NCBI GenBank assembly: GCA_963519305.1
Contig: CAUQMS010000006.1
Span: 139,510 to 203,509, forward strand
Direction of reading: 5' to 3'
DNA from: Ewingella sp963519305
GTDB lineage: Bacteria; Pseudomonadota; Gammaproteobacteria; Enterobacterales; Enterobacteriaceae
DNA length: 64,000 nt
Within the stretch, counting starts at the first letter, position 1. The number at the start of each line of letters is the position of its first letter. The notes under the pieces were generated by a model. The model was not told the origin of the DNA and ran no database searches. It saw nothing but the letters and a program-made list of their open reading frames with translations. The position numbers were made by a program, and so were the translations under genes. Positions 40,201 through 47,102 of the stretch are shown here, in pieces.

Positions 40201-40643
40201 TTGACTCACGTACTATCCTCGATCAGGGTGGCGCGGAATCTCTGCTGGGTATGGGTGACATGCTTTATATGGCGCCTAACTCCTCGATTCCGGTGCGTGT
40301 GCACGGTGCCTTTGTTCGCGACCAGGAAGTGCATGCTGTCGTTCAGGACTGGAAAGCCCGCGGTCGGCCGAAATATATCGAAAGCATCATCTCCGGTGGT
40401 GAAGACGGTGAGGGCGGCGGTTTGGGACTCGACAGCGATGAAGAGCTGGATGCCCTGTTTGATCAGGCTGTGGCCTTCGTGGTTGATAAGCGCCGAGCTT
40501 CCATTTCTGGTGTACAGCGTCAGTTCCGTATCGGTTACAACCGCGCGGCACGTATCGTTGAGCAGATGGAAGCGCAGGGCATCGTCAGTGCGCCGGGCCA
40601 TAATGGTAATCGCGAAGTGCTGGCTCCGCCGTCACATGAATAA
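37218..40643 (+). CDS. ftsK: DNA translocase FtsK
   Basis: FtsK couples septum formation to chromosome dimer resolution. I start it at the TTG at 37218 (SQEYTEDKDVTLKKLSSSRR), preceded by GGAGAG; the upstream reading frame covers the lrp hairpin. The result is 1141 residues, shorter than E. coli (1329). Residues 1-190 form the four-helix membrane anchor (LEAVLVVVAVFAAYLIAALVSF and others). Residues 190-690 are a Gln/Ala/Pro-rich linker including two near repeats around ALQEAALRQQFAQQQSQRY and ALEEAALRQAFADREQNRY. The motor domain follows with Walker A AGTTGSGKSVGVNAM and Walker B VVLVDEFADLMM, and the gamma winged helix at the C-terminus (SISGVQRQFRIGYNRAARIV) reads KOPS and activates XerD. 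SOS control is suggested by the LexA box. Confidence 0.96.
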   Translation: MSQEYTEDKDVTLKKLSSSRRVLEAVLVVVAVFAAYLIAALVSFNPSDPSWSQTAWHGPIHNWGGGVGAWMADTLFFVFGVLAYAIPPIMLSLCWAAFRQRDNQDHVDYFSLSLRLIGTLALILTSCGLAAFNIDDLYYFASGGVIGSLLGTAMTPWFNNVGATMVLLCVWAAGLTLFTGWSWLTIAEKIGGAVLGVTTFMTNRSRRDDDEEYYDDRHEQDVHDAQDDPLLDSDYVPSEAARAVAATTAAVAITPAPAAAEDDVLFSAPSLHESAPQDTPIQPAEIAQPAAPVHIPAPDATIAPPPPLYSFEIPQETPAPQQPAPHSGYDQDEPHLGNWSAAANPASERSPFDFSTAQRDSSDVNSVAATAALATGLAQAGQSAVAATNTFMPAFSAVSEGNSQIKKGVGPELPRPNPVRIPTRRELASYGIKLPSQRMAEQQEQESAQQQAADTSADTLNNVQSDDDQALQEAALRQQFAQQQSQRYGEEHQATEQDEEAALEEAALRQAFADREQNRYQQDAEQPLDSVPYQERAFSPAPVSSPASEAFAAAAMNISTHDAFTFSPMADLVDDSPSEPLFTLSPQKEEEPEVPTFGQSVHRPTHAPVEPIVQYEAPQQSQAAHQPNMDSLIHPFLMRNEQPLVKPTTPLPSLDLLTSPPVESEPVDEFALEQMGNLIEARLNDYRIKADVVGRQPGPVITRFELDLAPGLKAARISNLSRDLARSLSAVAVRVVEVIPGKPYVGLELPNKKRQTVYLREVLDCAKFKDSPSPLTIVLGKDISGEPVIADLAKMPHLLVAGTTGSGKSVGVNAMILSMLYKATPEEVRFIMIDPKMLELSVYEGIPHLLTEVVTDMKDAANALRWCVGEMERRYKLMSALGVRNLAGYNERVEQAEAMGRPIPDPFWKPGDGMAVEPPFLGKEPFIVVLVDEFADLMMTVGKKVEELIARLAQKARAAGIHLVLATQRPSVDVITGLIKANIPTRIAFTVSSKIDSRTILDQGGAESLLGMGDMLYMAPNSSIPVRVHGAFVRDQEVHAVVQDWKARGRPKYIESIISGGEDGEGGGLGLDSDEELDALFDQAVAFVVDKRRASISGVQRQFRIGYNRAARIVEQMEAQGIVSAPGHNGNREVLAPPSHE

Positions 40644-40923
40644 ATCTTTTCGAAATGAACGTCCCCAATCTTTCGGGCTGGACCAGGATGGTAACTGAAG
40701 GCCCTTTGGGAGCTTACACAAGTAAGTGACAGGGGGCTGAAAGCAACCGACATAGAAGCAGTTTGAAAGAGGGAGGATATTTGCAAAGATGCGTAAAACA
40801 AGTGTTTTTCAGATGATTGAGCTACCGCTGGCACGTTGCCTCGGATAGAGTTCGCACCCTACGTCTTTTGCCTGTGTGAAAGGCATCGTCTGAAGTTTAT
40901 GGATTTCTGAGGCAAGTATAATA

Positions 40924-41535
40924 ATGAAAAAATTGTTAGTAGTAGGCTGTTTACTGACTGCGTTTACTTCGGCTTCCGTGCTGGCTGATGCCAGCAGTGA
41001 TCTTAAATCCCGTCTGGGTAAACTGAATACATTCCATGCCAGTTTCACCCAAACCGTCACCAGTGATGACGGCGCAGCCGTGCAGCAAGGTGAAGGCGAG
41101 CTGTGGGTTAAGCGTCCAAATCTGTTCAACTGGCATATGACCTCACCGGATGAAAGCATTCTGGTGTCTGACGGTAAAACTCTGTGGTTCTATAACCCAT
41201 TTGTCGAGCAAGTCACGGCAACCTGGCTGAAAAATGCCACCGGTAACACGCCATTTATGCTGATCACCCGCAACGACAGCAGCGACTGGTCGAAATACAA
41301 CATCAAACAGAAAGGCGATGATTTCGAATTAACGCCGAAAACGGCTGCCGGTAATCTGAAACAGTTTGCGATTAACGTTACGCCAACCGGTACTATCAAA
41401 AGCTTTACTGCGGTTGAGCAGGATGGTCAGAAAAGCGCATACAGCCTGAAAGGCCAGCAGAATTCGTCAGTTGATGATGCCAAATTCAAATTTACACCGC
41501 CGAAAGGTGTGACGGTGGACGACCAGCGTCAGTGA
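40924..41535 (+). CDS. lolA: Outer-membrane lipoprotein chaperone LolA
   Basis: LolA is the periplasmic carrier that takes lipoproteins from LolCDE to LolB. The 203-residue precursor (E. coli 203) has a Sec signal peptide MKKLLVVGCLLTAFTSASVLA with cleavage before DASSDLKSRL. Typical features are HASFTQTV, GELWVKRPNLFNWHMTSPDE (hydrophobic cavity strand) and WFYNPFVEQVTATWL. It is followed after 7 nt by rarA, as in E. coli. The 280-nt gap before it holds no recognised feature beyond its presumed promoter. Confidence 0.97.
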   Translation: MKKLLVVGCLLTAFTSASVLADASSDLKSRLGKLNTFHASFTQTVTSDDGAAVQQGEGELWVKRPNLFNWHMTSPDESILVSDGKTLWFYNPFVEQVTATWLKNATGNTPFMLITRNDSSDWSKYNIKQKGDDFELTPKTAAGNLKQFAINVTPTGTIKSFTAVEQDGQKSAYSLKGQQNSSVDDAKFKFTPPKGVTVDDQRQ

Positions 41536-41542
41536 GGTTCCT

Positions 41543-42886
41543 TTGAGTAATCTGTCACTCGATTTTTCCCACAATGAGTTCCAGCCACTGGCCGCAAGAA
41601 TGCGGCCAGTTTCTCTTGCGGAGTATATCGGCCAGCAGCATCTGCTGGCACCGGGTAAACCGCTGCCGCGGGCAATAGAAGCCGGTCAGCTGCACTCGAT
41701 GATCCTCTGGGGACCGCCTGGGACGGGCAAAACGACGCTGGCAGAGTTGATCGGGCGTTATGCCAATGCGGATGTTGAGCGCATTTCGGCCGTGACGTCG
41801 GGTATTAAAGAGATCCGCGAAGCCATTGAGCGTGCACGGCAAAACCGTGATGCGGGCAGACGCACTATCCTGTTTGTGGATGAAGTGCATCGCTTCAACA
41901 AAAGTCAGCAGGATGCCTTTCTGCCGCACATCGAAGATGGCACCATCACGTTTATTGGCGCCACCACCGAAAATCCCTCTTTCGAACTCAATTCCGCCCT
42001 GCTTTCCCGTGCCCGCGTTTATTTGCTCAAATCTCTGACCGCTGAAGACATCAAGAAAGTGATCGACCAGGCACTGACCAATAAAGAGCGTGGTTACGCC
42101 GATCAAAAAATCGTGGTGCCGGATGAGACGCGGCGCATGCTGGGTGAACTGGTTAACGGTGACGCCCGTCGCGCGCTGAACAGTATTGAAATGATGGCCG
42201 ATATGGCCGAAATCGATGCCAAAGGAGTCAGAACATTAACGCCGGAGTTACTCAAAGAGATCTCCGGTGAACGCAGCGCGCGTTTCGATAACAAAGGCGA
42301 TCGCTATTACGATCTGATTTCTGCGTTGCATAAATCGGTACGAGGTTCTTCACCGGACGCAGCTCTATACTGGTATGCGCGGATTATCACCGCTGGCGGG
42401 GATCCGCTGTATGTCGCGCGCCGTCTGCTGGCGATTGCTTCAGAGGATGTCGGCAACGCCGATCCTCGTGGTATGCAGGTCGCCATCTCAGCCTGGGACT
42501 GCTTTACCCGTGTAGGCCCGGCAGAGGGTGAGCGGGCTATTGCACAGGCTATCGTTTATCTGGCCTGTGCGCCAAAAAGTAATGCCGTTTATAACGCTTT
42601 CAAAGCCGCCATGCGGGATGCCAGAGAGCAGACAGATTATGACGTTCCGGAACACCTGCGTAATGCGCCGACCAAACTCATGAAAGAGATGGGGCTTGGG
42701 GCGGAATATCGATATGCTCATGATGAGCCCAATGCTTATGCCGCCGGTGAGGACTATTTCCCGCCGCAAATGGCGAAAACTCAGTACTATTATCCATCAT
42801 CCCGCGGGCTGGAAGGCAAGATCGGCGAAAAGCTGGCATGGCTGACTGAACAAGATCAAAATAGCCCGACAAAACGCTACCGCTAA
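41543..42886 (+). CDS. rarA: Replication-associated recombination protein RarA (MgsA)
   Basis: RarA is an AAA+ ATPase of the clamp-loader clade acting at stalled forks with SSB. It has 447 residues, starting at a TTG at 41543 behind GAGG, as in E. coli. Walker A is ILWGPPGTGKTTLAE (about 55-63), Walker B ILFVDEVHRFNKSQQDAFLP, sensor 1 FIGATTENPSFELN and sensor 2 NGDARRALN. The C-terminal tetramerisation domain (VRGSSPDAALYWYARI, EYRYAHDEPNAYAAGEDYFP) is complete. It is translated just after lolA and probably from the same mRNA. Confidence 0.97.
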   Translation: MSNLSLDFSHNEFQPLAARMRPVSLAEYIGQQHLLAPGKPLPRAIEAGQLHSMILWGPPGTGKTTLAELIGRYANADVERISAVTSGIKEIREAIERARQNRDAGRRTILFVDEVHRFNKSQQDAFLPHIEDGTITFIGATTENPSFELNSALLSRARVYLLKSLTAEDIKKVIDQALTNKERGYADQKIVVPDETRRMLGELVNGDARRALNSIEMMADMAEIDAKGVRTLTPELLKEISGERSARFDNKGDRYYDLISALHKSVRGSSPDAALYWYARIITAGGDPLYVARRLLAIASEDVGNADPRGMQVAISAWDCFTRVGPAEGERAIAQAIVYLACAPKSNAVYNAFKAAMRDAREQTDYDVPEHLRNAPTKLMKEMGLGAEYRYAHDEPNAYAAGEDYFPPQMAKTQYYYPSSRGLEGKIGEKLAWLTEQDQNSPTKRYR

Positions 42887-42927
42887 ATTTGCTCTTGCGG
42901 TAAGGTTACTTCTGATAACTCTTTGAG

Positions 42928-42949
42928 ATGCTGCCTGTTCAGGCAGCAT
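42928..42949 (+). other. Hairpin between rarA and serS
   Basis: ATGCTGCCT-GTTC-AGGCAGCAT, a perfect 9-bp stem without a T tract, 44 nt before the serS ATG. It could be a weak terminator or a structural element of the serS leader. Confidence 0.45.
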
Positions 42950-42992
42950 GCTTCATCTACTTCACAATCAAAACGACACGTACAGGATTAGC

Positions 42993-44285
42993 ATGCTCGA
43001 TCCCAATCTACTGCGTAATGAGCTAGACGCAGTTGCAGAAAAACTCGCTCGCAGAGGTTTTAAACTCGATGTGGAAACGCTGCGTTCCCAAGAAGAACGC
43101 CGCAAAGTCTTGCAGGTAGAAACGGAAACTCTCCAGGCTGAACGTAACGCACGATCGAAAACTATCGGTCAGGCTAAAGCCCGTGGCGAAGACATCGAAC
43201 CCCTGCGTCAGGAAGTGAATACGCTGGGTGAGAGACTGGATGCGGCGAAGGCCGAGCTGGATGCGTTGCAAAATGAAATCCGCAACATTGCGTCTGCTAT
43301 TCCGAACTTGCCGGATGACTCCGTTCCTGTCGGTAAAGACGAAAACGATAATAAGGAAGTCAGCCGTTGGGGTACGCCTCATCAGTATGATTTTGAGGTG
43401 CGTGATCACGTGTCACTGGGCGAAATGTCCGGTGGTCTGGATTTCGCCGCCGCCGTCAAACTGACCGGTTCACGTTTCGTGGTGATGAAAGGGCAGGTTG
43501 CCCGTATGCACCGTGCTTTGTCACAGTTCATGCTTGACCTGCACACCGGGCATCACGGCTATCTCGAAACATATGTACCGTATCTGGTTAACCACGACTC
43601 ATTGTACGGTACCGGCCAGTTGCCAAAATTTGGTGAAGATTTATTCCACACCAAGCCGCTGGATGAAGAAGCTGACAGCAGCAACTATGCGTTGATCCCA
43701 ACCTCAGAAGTGCCGCTGACTAACCTCGTGCGTGACGAAATTCTTGAAGAAGAGTCTCTGCCGCTGAAAATGACCGCCCATACGCCATGCTTCCGTTCTG
43801 AAGCAGGTTCTTATGGCCGTGATACCCGTGGTTTGATCCGTATGCACCAGTTCGACAAAGTCGAGATGGTACAAATCGTCCGCCCTGAAGATTCCATGCA
43901 GGCGCTGGAAGAATTGACTGGCCATGCTGAAAAAGTACTTCAGTTGCTGAACCTGCCATATCGTAAAATGTTGCTGTGTACTGGCGACATGGGCTTTGGT
44001 TCGACTAAAACCTACGATCTGGAAGTGTGGTTGCCTGCGCAGGATACTTATCGCGAAATCTCTTCATGTTCAAACATGGGTGATTTTCAGGCGCGCCGTA
44101 TGCAGGCACGCTGTCGCAGCAAAACTGAGAAGAAACCGCGTCTGGTTCATACCCTGAACGGTTCCGGCCTGGCTGTAGGCCGCACTCTGGTGGCGGTGCT
44201 GGAAAACTACCAACAGGCAGACGGACGTATCGAAGTGCCGGCAGTCTTGCGCCCTTATATGGGTGGCTTAGAATATATCGGCTGA
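42993..44285 (+). CDS. serS: Seryl-tRNA synthetase
   Basis: SerS charges tRNA-Ser and tRNA-Sec with serine. The ATG at 42993 gives 430 residues, the E. coli length; upstream in-frame codons to 42948 are not needed. The N-terminal antiparallel coiled-coil arm (about residues 30-105) binds the long variable arm of tRNA. The class II core has motif 2 TPCFRSEAGSYGRDTRGLIR and motif 3 LNGSGLAVGRTLVAVLENYQ, with the ATP/serine site TSEVPLTN. A strong terminator follows. Confidence 0.98.
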   Translation: MLDPNLLRNELDAVAEKLARRGFKLDVETLRSQEERRKVLQVETETLQAERNARSKTIGQAKARGEDIEPLRQEVNTLGERLDAAKAELDALQNEIRNIASAIPNLPDDSVPVGKDENDNKEVSRWGTPHQYDFEVRDHVSLGEMSGGLDFAAAVKLTGSRFVVMKGQVARMHRALSQFMLDLHTGHHGYLETYVPYLVNHDSLYGTGQLPKFGEDLFHTKPLDEEADSSNYALIPTSEVPLTNLVRDEILEEESLPLKMTAHTPCFRSEAGSYGRDTRGLIRMHQFDKVEMVQIVRPEDSMQALEELTGHAEKVLQLLNLPYRKMLLCTGDMGFGSTKTYDLEVWLPAQDTYREISSCSNMGDFQARRMQARCRSKTEKKPRLVHTLNGSGLAVGRTLVAVLENYQQADGRIEVPAVLRPYMGGLEYIG

Positions 44286-44312
44286 GACCGTTATATATTT
44301 TATAATATAGCG

Positions 44313-44339
44313 AAAAAGCGCCTGCGGGCGCTTTTTTTA
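44313..44339 (+). terminator. Rho-independent terminator of serS
   Basis: AAAAAGCGCC-TGCG-GGCGCTTTTT with seven T in total, 27 nt after the serS stop. Confidence 0.92.
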
Positions 44340-44400
44340 TGTGTGAAATAGTGCGCCACACGACGAATCTACCGATCTTCTTCCCTCAATCCCTCCTTTT

Positions 44401-44414
44401 TTGATAGCAAACAA
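44401..44414 (+). promoter_or_regulatory. FNR box of the dms operon
   Basis: TTGATAGCAAACAA matches TTGAT-N4-ATCAA with a single mismatch. Its centre is 41.5 bp upstream of the start expected from the -10 at 44436-44441, i.e. class II anaerobic activation. Confidence 0.78.
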
Positions 44415-44435
44415 AGTTTCCTACCCCCTGGTGAG

Positions 44436-44441
44436 TAATAT
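44436..44441 (+). promoter_or_regulatory. -10 element of the dms operon promoter
   Basis: TAATAT, five of six matches to TATAAT, spaced correctly from the FNR box. The start near 44448-44449 leaves a leader of about 127 nt. Confidence 0.68.
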
Positions 44442-44575
44442 CCATGCACTCTGAGTGGGTAAACATATACTCCAACTAACGTGCTGTCCCGGCCCGCTCA
44501 ACTCTTCGTCAAGCCTTATGGTCATCGGTCTCATTATCGATGCAACAACGGCGGAGCAACTTAGCGGAGCGTAAA

Positions 44576-47008
44576 ATGTCCGAAAACAAACCAGAAAACA
44601 CCAAAGCAAGAAGTGGTATCAGCCGCCGCACATTAATGAAGACCTCGTCGCTGGCAGGATTAGCCATCGCTGCTGGCGGTATTTCTTTGCCTTTCAGCCG
44701 CAAAGCCCTGGCCGACGCAGTAACACCACAGCCTAAAAGCAGCGAAGAGAGCGTGGTATGGGGCGCCTGTTCCGTTAACTGTGGCAGCCGTTGCGCGTTA
44801 CGTCTGCACGTTCGCGACAACGAAGTGTACTGGGTAGAAACGGACAATACAGGCCATGATGAATACGGCGATCATCAGGTGCGCGCCTGCCTGCGCGGGC
44901 GCTCAATCCGCCGGCGCATGAATCATCCTGAGCGGCTTAACTATCCGATGAAACGGGTCGGTAAACGCGGTGAAGGTAAATTCAAACGCATCAGCTGGGA
45001 AGAGGCTTTCGAAGAGATTGCCAATAATCTCAAGCGCATCGTCGCGAAATATGGCAATGAAGCGGTATATATCAATTACACCTCTGGCGTAGTGGGCGGC
45101 AATATTACCCGCTCTTCACCTTACGCCTCACTGGTTGCGCGTCTGATGAACTGCTACGGCGGATTCCTCAGCCATTACGGAACTTATAGCACCGCCCAAA
45201 TCAGCTGCGCCATGCCTTGCAACAGCACCTCGGATATTGAAAACAGTAAGCTGGTCGTCCTGTTTGGTAATAACCCGGCGGAAACCCGCATGAGCGGCGG
45301 CGGGATAACCTATTACCTTGAGCAGGCCCGTGAACGCTCTAACGCCCGTATGATCGTGATTGACCCACGCTATACCGATACGGCGGCCGGGCGTGAGGAT
45401 GAGTGGATCCCAATCCGGCCCGGCACTGACGCCGCGCTGGTCGCTGGTCTCGCGCATGTATTAATTACTGAGAATCTGGTTGATCAGCCCTTTCTGGATA
45501 CCTACTGCGTTGGCTATGACGAAAAAACACAGCCAGCCGGAGCACCGGCAAACGGGCATTACAAAGCTTACATACTCGGGCAGGGTGACGATGCGACCGC
45601 CAAGACGCCGCAGTGGGCTTCGCATATCACCGGCATCCCGTCAGATCGCATCATTAAGCTGGCTCGTGAAATAGGTCAGGCAAAACCCGCCTGCATCTCA
45701 CAAGGGTGGGGGCCGCAGCGTCAGGCCAACGGTGAGCTGACTTCACGGGCGATAGCCATGCTGCCCATTCTCACCGGGAATGTGGGCATTAATGGCGGCA
45801 ACAGCGGCGCACGGGAGTCGACTTACACCATCACCATTGAACGTATGCCGGTGCTGACCAATCCAGTTGAAACGCAAATCTCCTGTTTCAGCTGGACCGA
45901 CGCTGTCGTTCGCGGTCCGGAAATGACCGCTAAAAAAGACGGCGTGCGCGGTAAAGACAAGCTGGATGTGCCGATTAAGTTCATCTGGAATTACGCCGGT
46001 AACACCATCACCAACCAGCATTCTGATATCAACAAAACCCACGACATCCTGCAGGACGATTCACAGTGCGAGATGATCGTAGTGCTGGAAAACTTCATGA
46101 CCGCTTCGGCGAAATATGCCGACATTCTGCTGCCTGACCTGATGACGACCGAGCAGGAAGATATTATCCCCAATGATTACGCCGGGAATATGGGGTATTT
46201 GATTTTCATCCAGCCAGCCACCACCGCCAAATTCGAGCGTAAAGGCATTTACGAAATGATGAGCGAAGTCGCCCGTCGTCTCGGACCTGACGTTTATCAG
46301 AAGTTCACCGAAAACCGCACCCAGCGGGAGTGGTTGCAGTACCTGTACGCCAAAATGCTGGTGAAAGACCCGACCCTGCCAACCTATGAAGCGCTGCGGC
46401 AGATGGGGATTTATAAGCGAAAAGATCCAAACGGTCATTTTGTTGCTTACAAAAAATTCCGTCAAGATCCGCAGGCTAATCCGCTCAAAACGCCGTCTGG
46501 AAAAATAGAAATTTACTCCACGGCGCTGGCTGAGATCGCGGCGCAATGGGAGCTCGAAAAAGACGAAACCATCAGCCCGCTGCCCGTTTACGCCTCAACA
46601 TTTGAAGGCTGGGACGATCCTCTGCGAAGTCAGTACCCGTTGCAGATGTTTGGTTTCCACTACAAAGCCCGCACGCACTCTACCTACGGCAACATCGACA
46701 TTTTACAGGCTGCCTGCCGCCAGGAAGTGTGGATCAATCCGCTGGACGCACAGAGCCGTGGTATTGCCAATGGCGACAAAGTGAAAGTATTTAACGATCG
46801 CGGTGAACTGCGCGTTGCGGCCAAGGTGACGCCGCGGATCATGCCTGGCGTGGTGGCGATGGGGCAGGGAGCCTGGCATCAGGCCAATATGAGCGGTGAC
46901 CGCATCGACCACGGTGCTTGTATGAACACACTCACTACCCAACGCCCCTCTCCGCTGGCGAAAGGCAATCCCCAACATACCAATCTGATTCAGATAGAAA
47001 AAGTCTAG
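44576..47008 (+). CDS. ynfE: DMSO reductase-family molybdopterin catalytic subunit, YnfE-type
   Basis: This is the first of two tandem periplasmic Mo-bisPGD oxidoreductases, 810 residues from the ATG at 44576 (GCGGAG upstream). The Tat signal is SRRTLMK followed by a hydrophobic stretch and LADA. An N-terminal [4Fe-4S] site is CSVNCGSRCALRLHV with the later Cys in RACLRGRSIRR. The Mo-ligand region has NITRSSPYAS with the candidate Ser. From AQISCAM onward and at the C-terminus (ASTFEGWDDP, GQGAWHQANMSG) it resembles YnfE, the selenate/DMSO-type reductase of E. coli ynfEFGH, more than DmsA. About seven residues (the YTYG..DG loop) are missing around residue 215. The substrate is unproven; S- or N-oxides or selenate are the family options. 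It would share DmsB/DmsC with the next gene. Confidence 0.88.
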   Translation: MSENKPENTKARSGISRRTLMKTSSLAGLAIAAGGISLPFSRKALADAVTPQPKSSEESVVWGACSVNCGSRCALRLHVRDNEVYWVETDNTGHDEYGDHQVRACLRGRSIRRRMNHPERLNYPMKRVGKRGEGKFKRISWEEAFEEIANNLKRIVAKYGNEAVYINYTSGVVGGNITRSSPYASLVARLMNCYGGFLSHYGTYSTAQISCAMPCNSTSDIENSKLVVLFGNNPAETRMSGGGITYYLEQARERSNARMIVIDPRYTDTAAGREDEWIPIRPGTDAALVAGLAHVLITENLVDQPFLDTYCVGYDEKTQPAGAPANGHYKAYILGQGDDATAKTPQWASHITGIPSDRIIKLAREIGQAKPACISQGWGPQRQANGELTSRAIAMLPILTGNVGINGGNSGARESTYTITIERMPVLTNPVETQISCFSWTDAVVRGPEMTAKKDGVRGKDKLDVPIKFIWNYAGNTITNQHSDINKTHDILQDDSQCEMIVVLENFMTASAKYADILLPDLMTTEQEDIIPNDYAGNMGYLIFIQPATTAKFERKGIYEMMSEVARRLGPDVYQKFTENRTQREWLQYLYAKMLVKDPTLPTYEALRQMGIYKRKDPNGHFVAYKKFRQDPQANPLKTPSGKIEIYSTALAEIAAQWELEKDETISPLPVYASTFEGWDDPLRSQYPLQMFGFHYKARTHSTYGNIDILQAACRQEVWINPLDAQSRGIANGDKVKVFNDRGELRVAAKVTPRIMPGVVAMGQGAWHQANMSGDRIDHGACMNTLTTQRPSPLAKGNPQHTNLIQIEKV

Positions 47009-47102
47009 ACGAGGCCGCGGACGCAAAGATCCGCTTCCCGCAAAAGTAGCCGTTTATTTTACCCTTCACCGTTTTTATGAGGGGATATTGAGGAGCTCGA
47101 GA

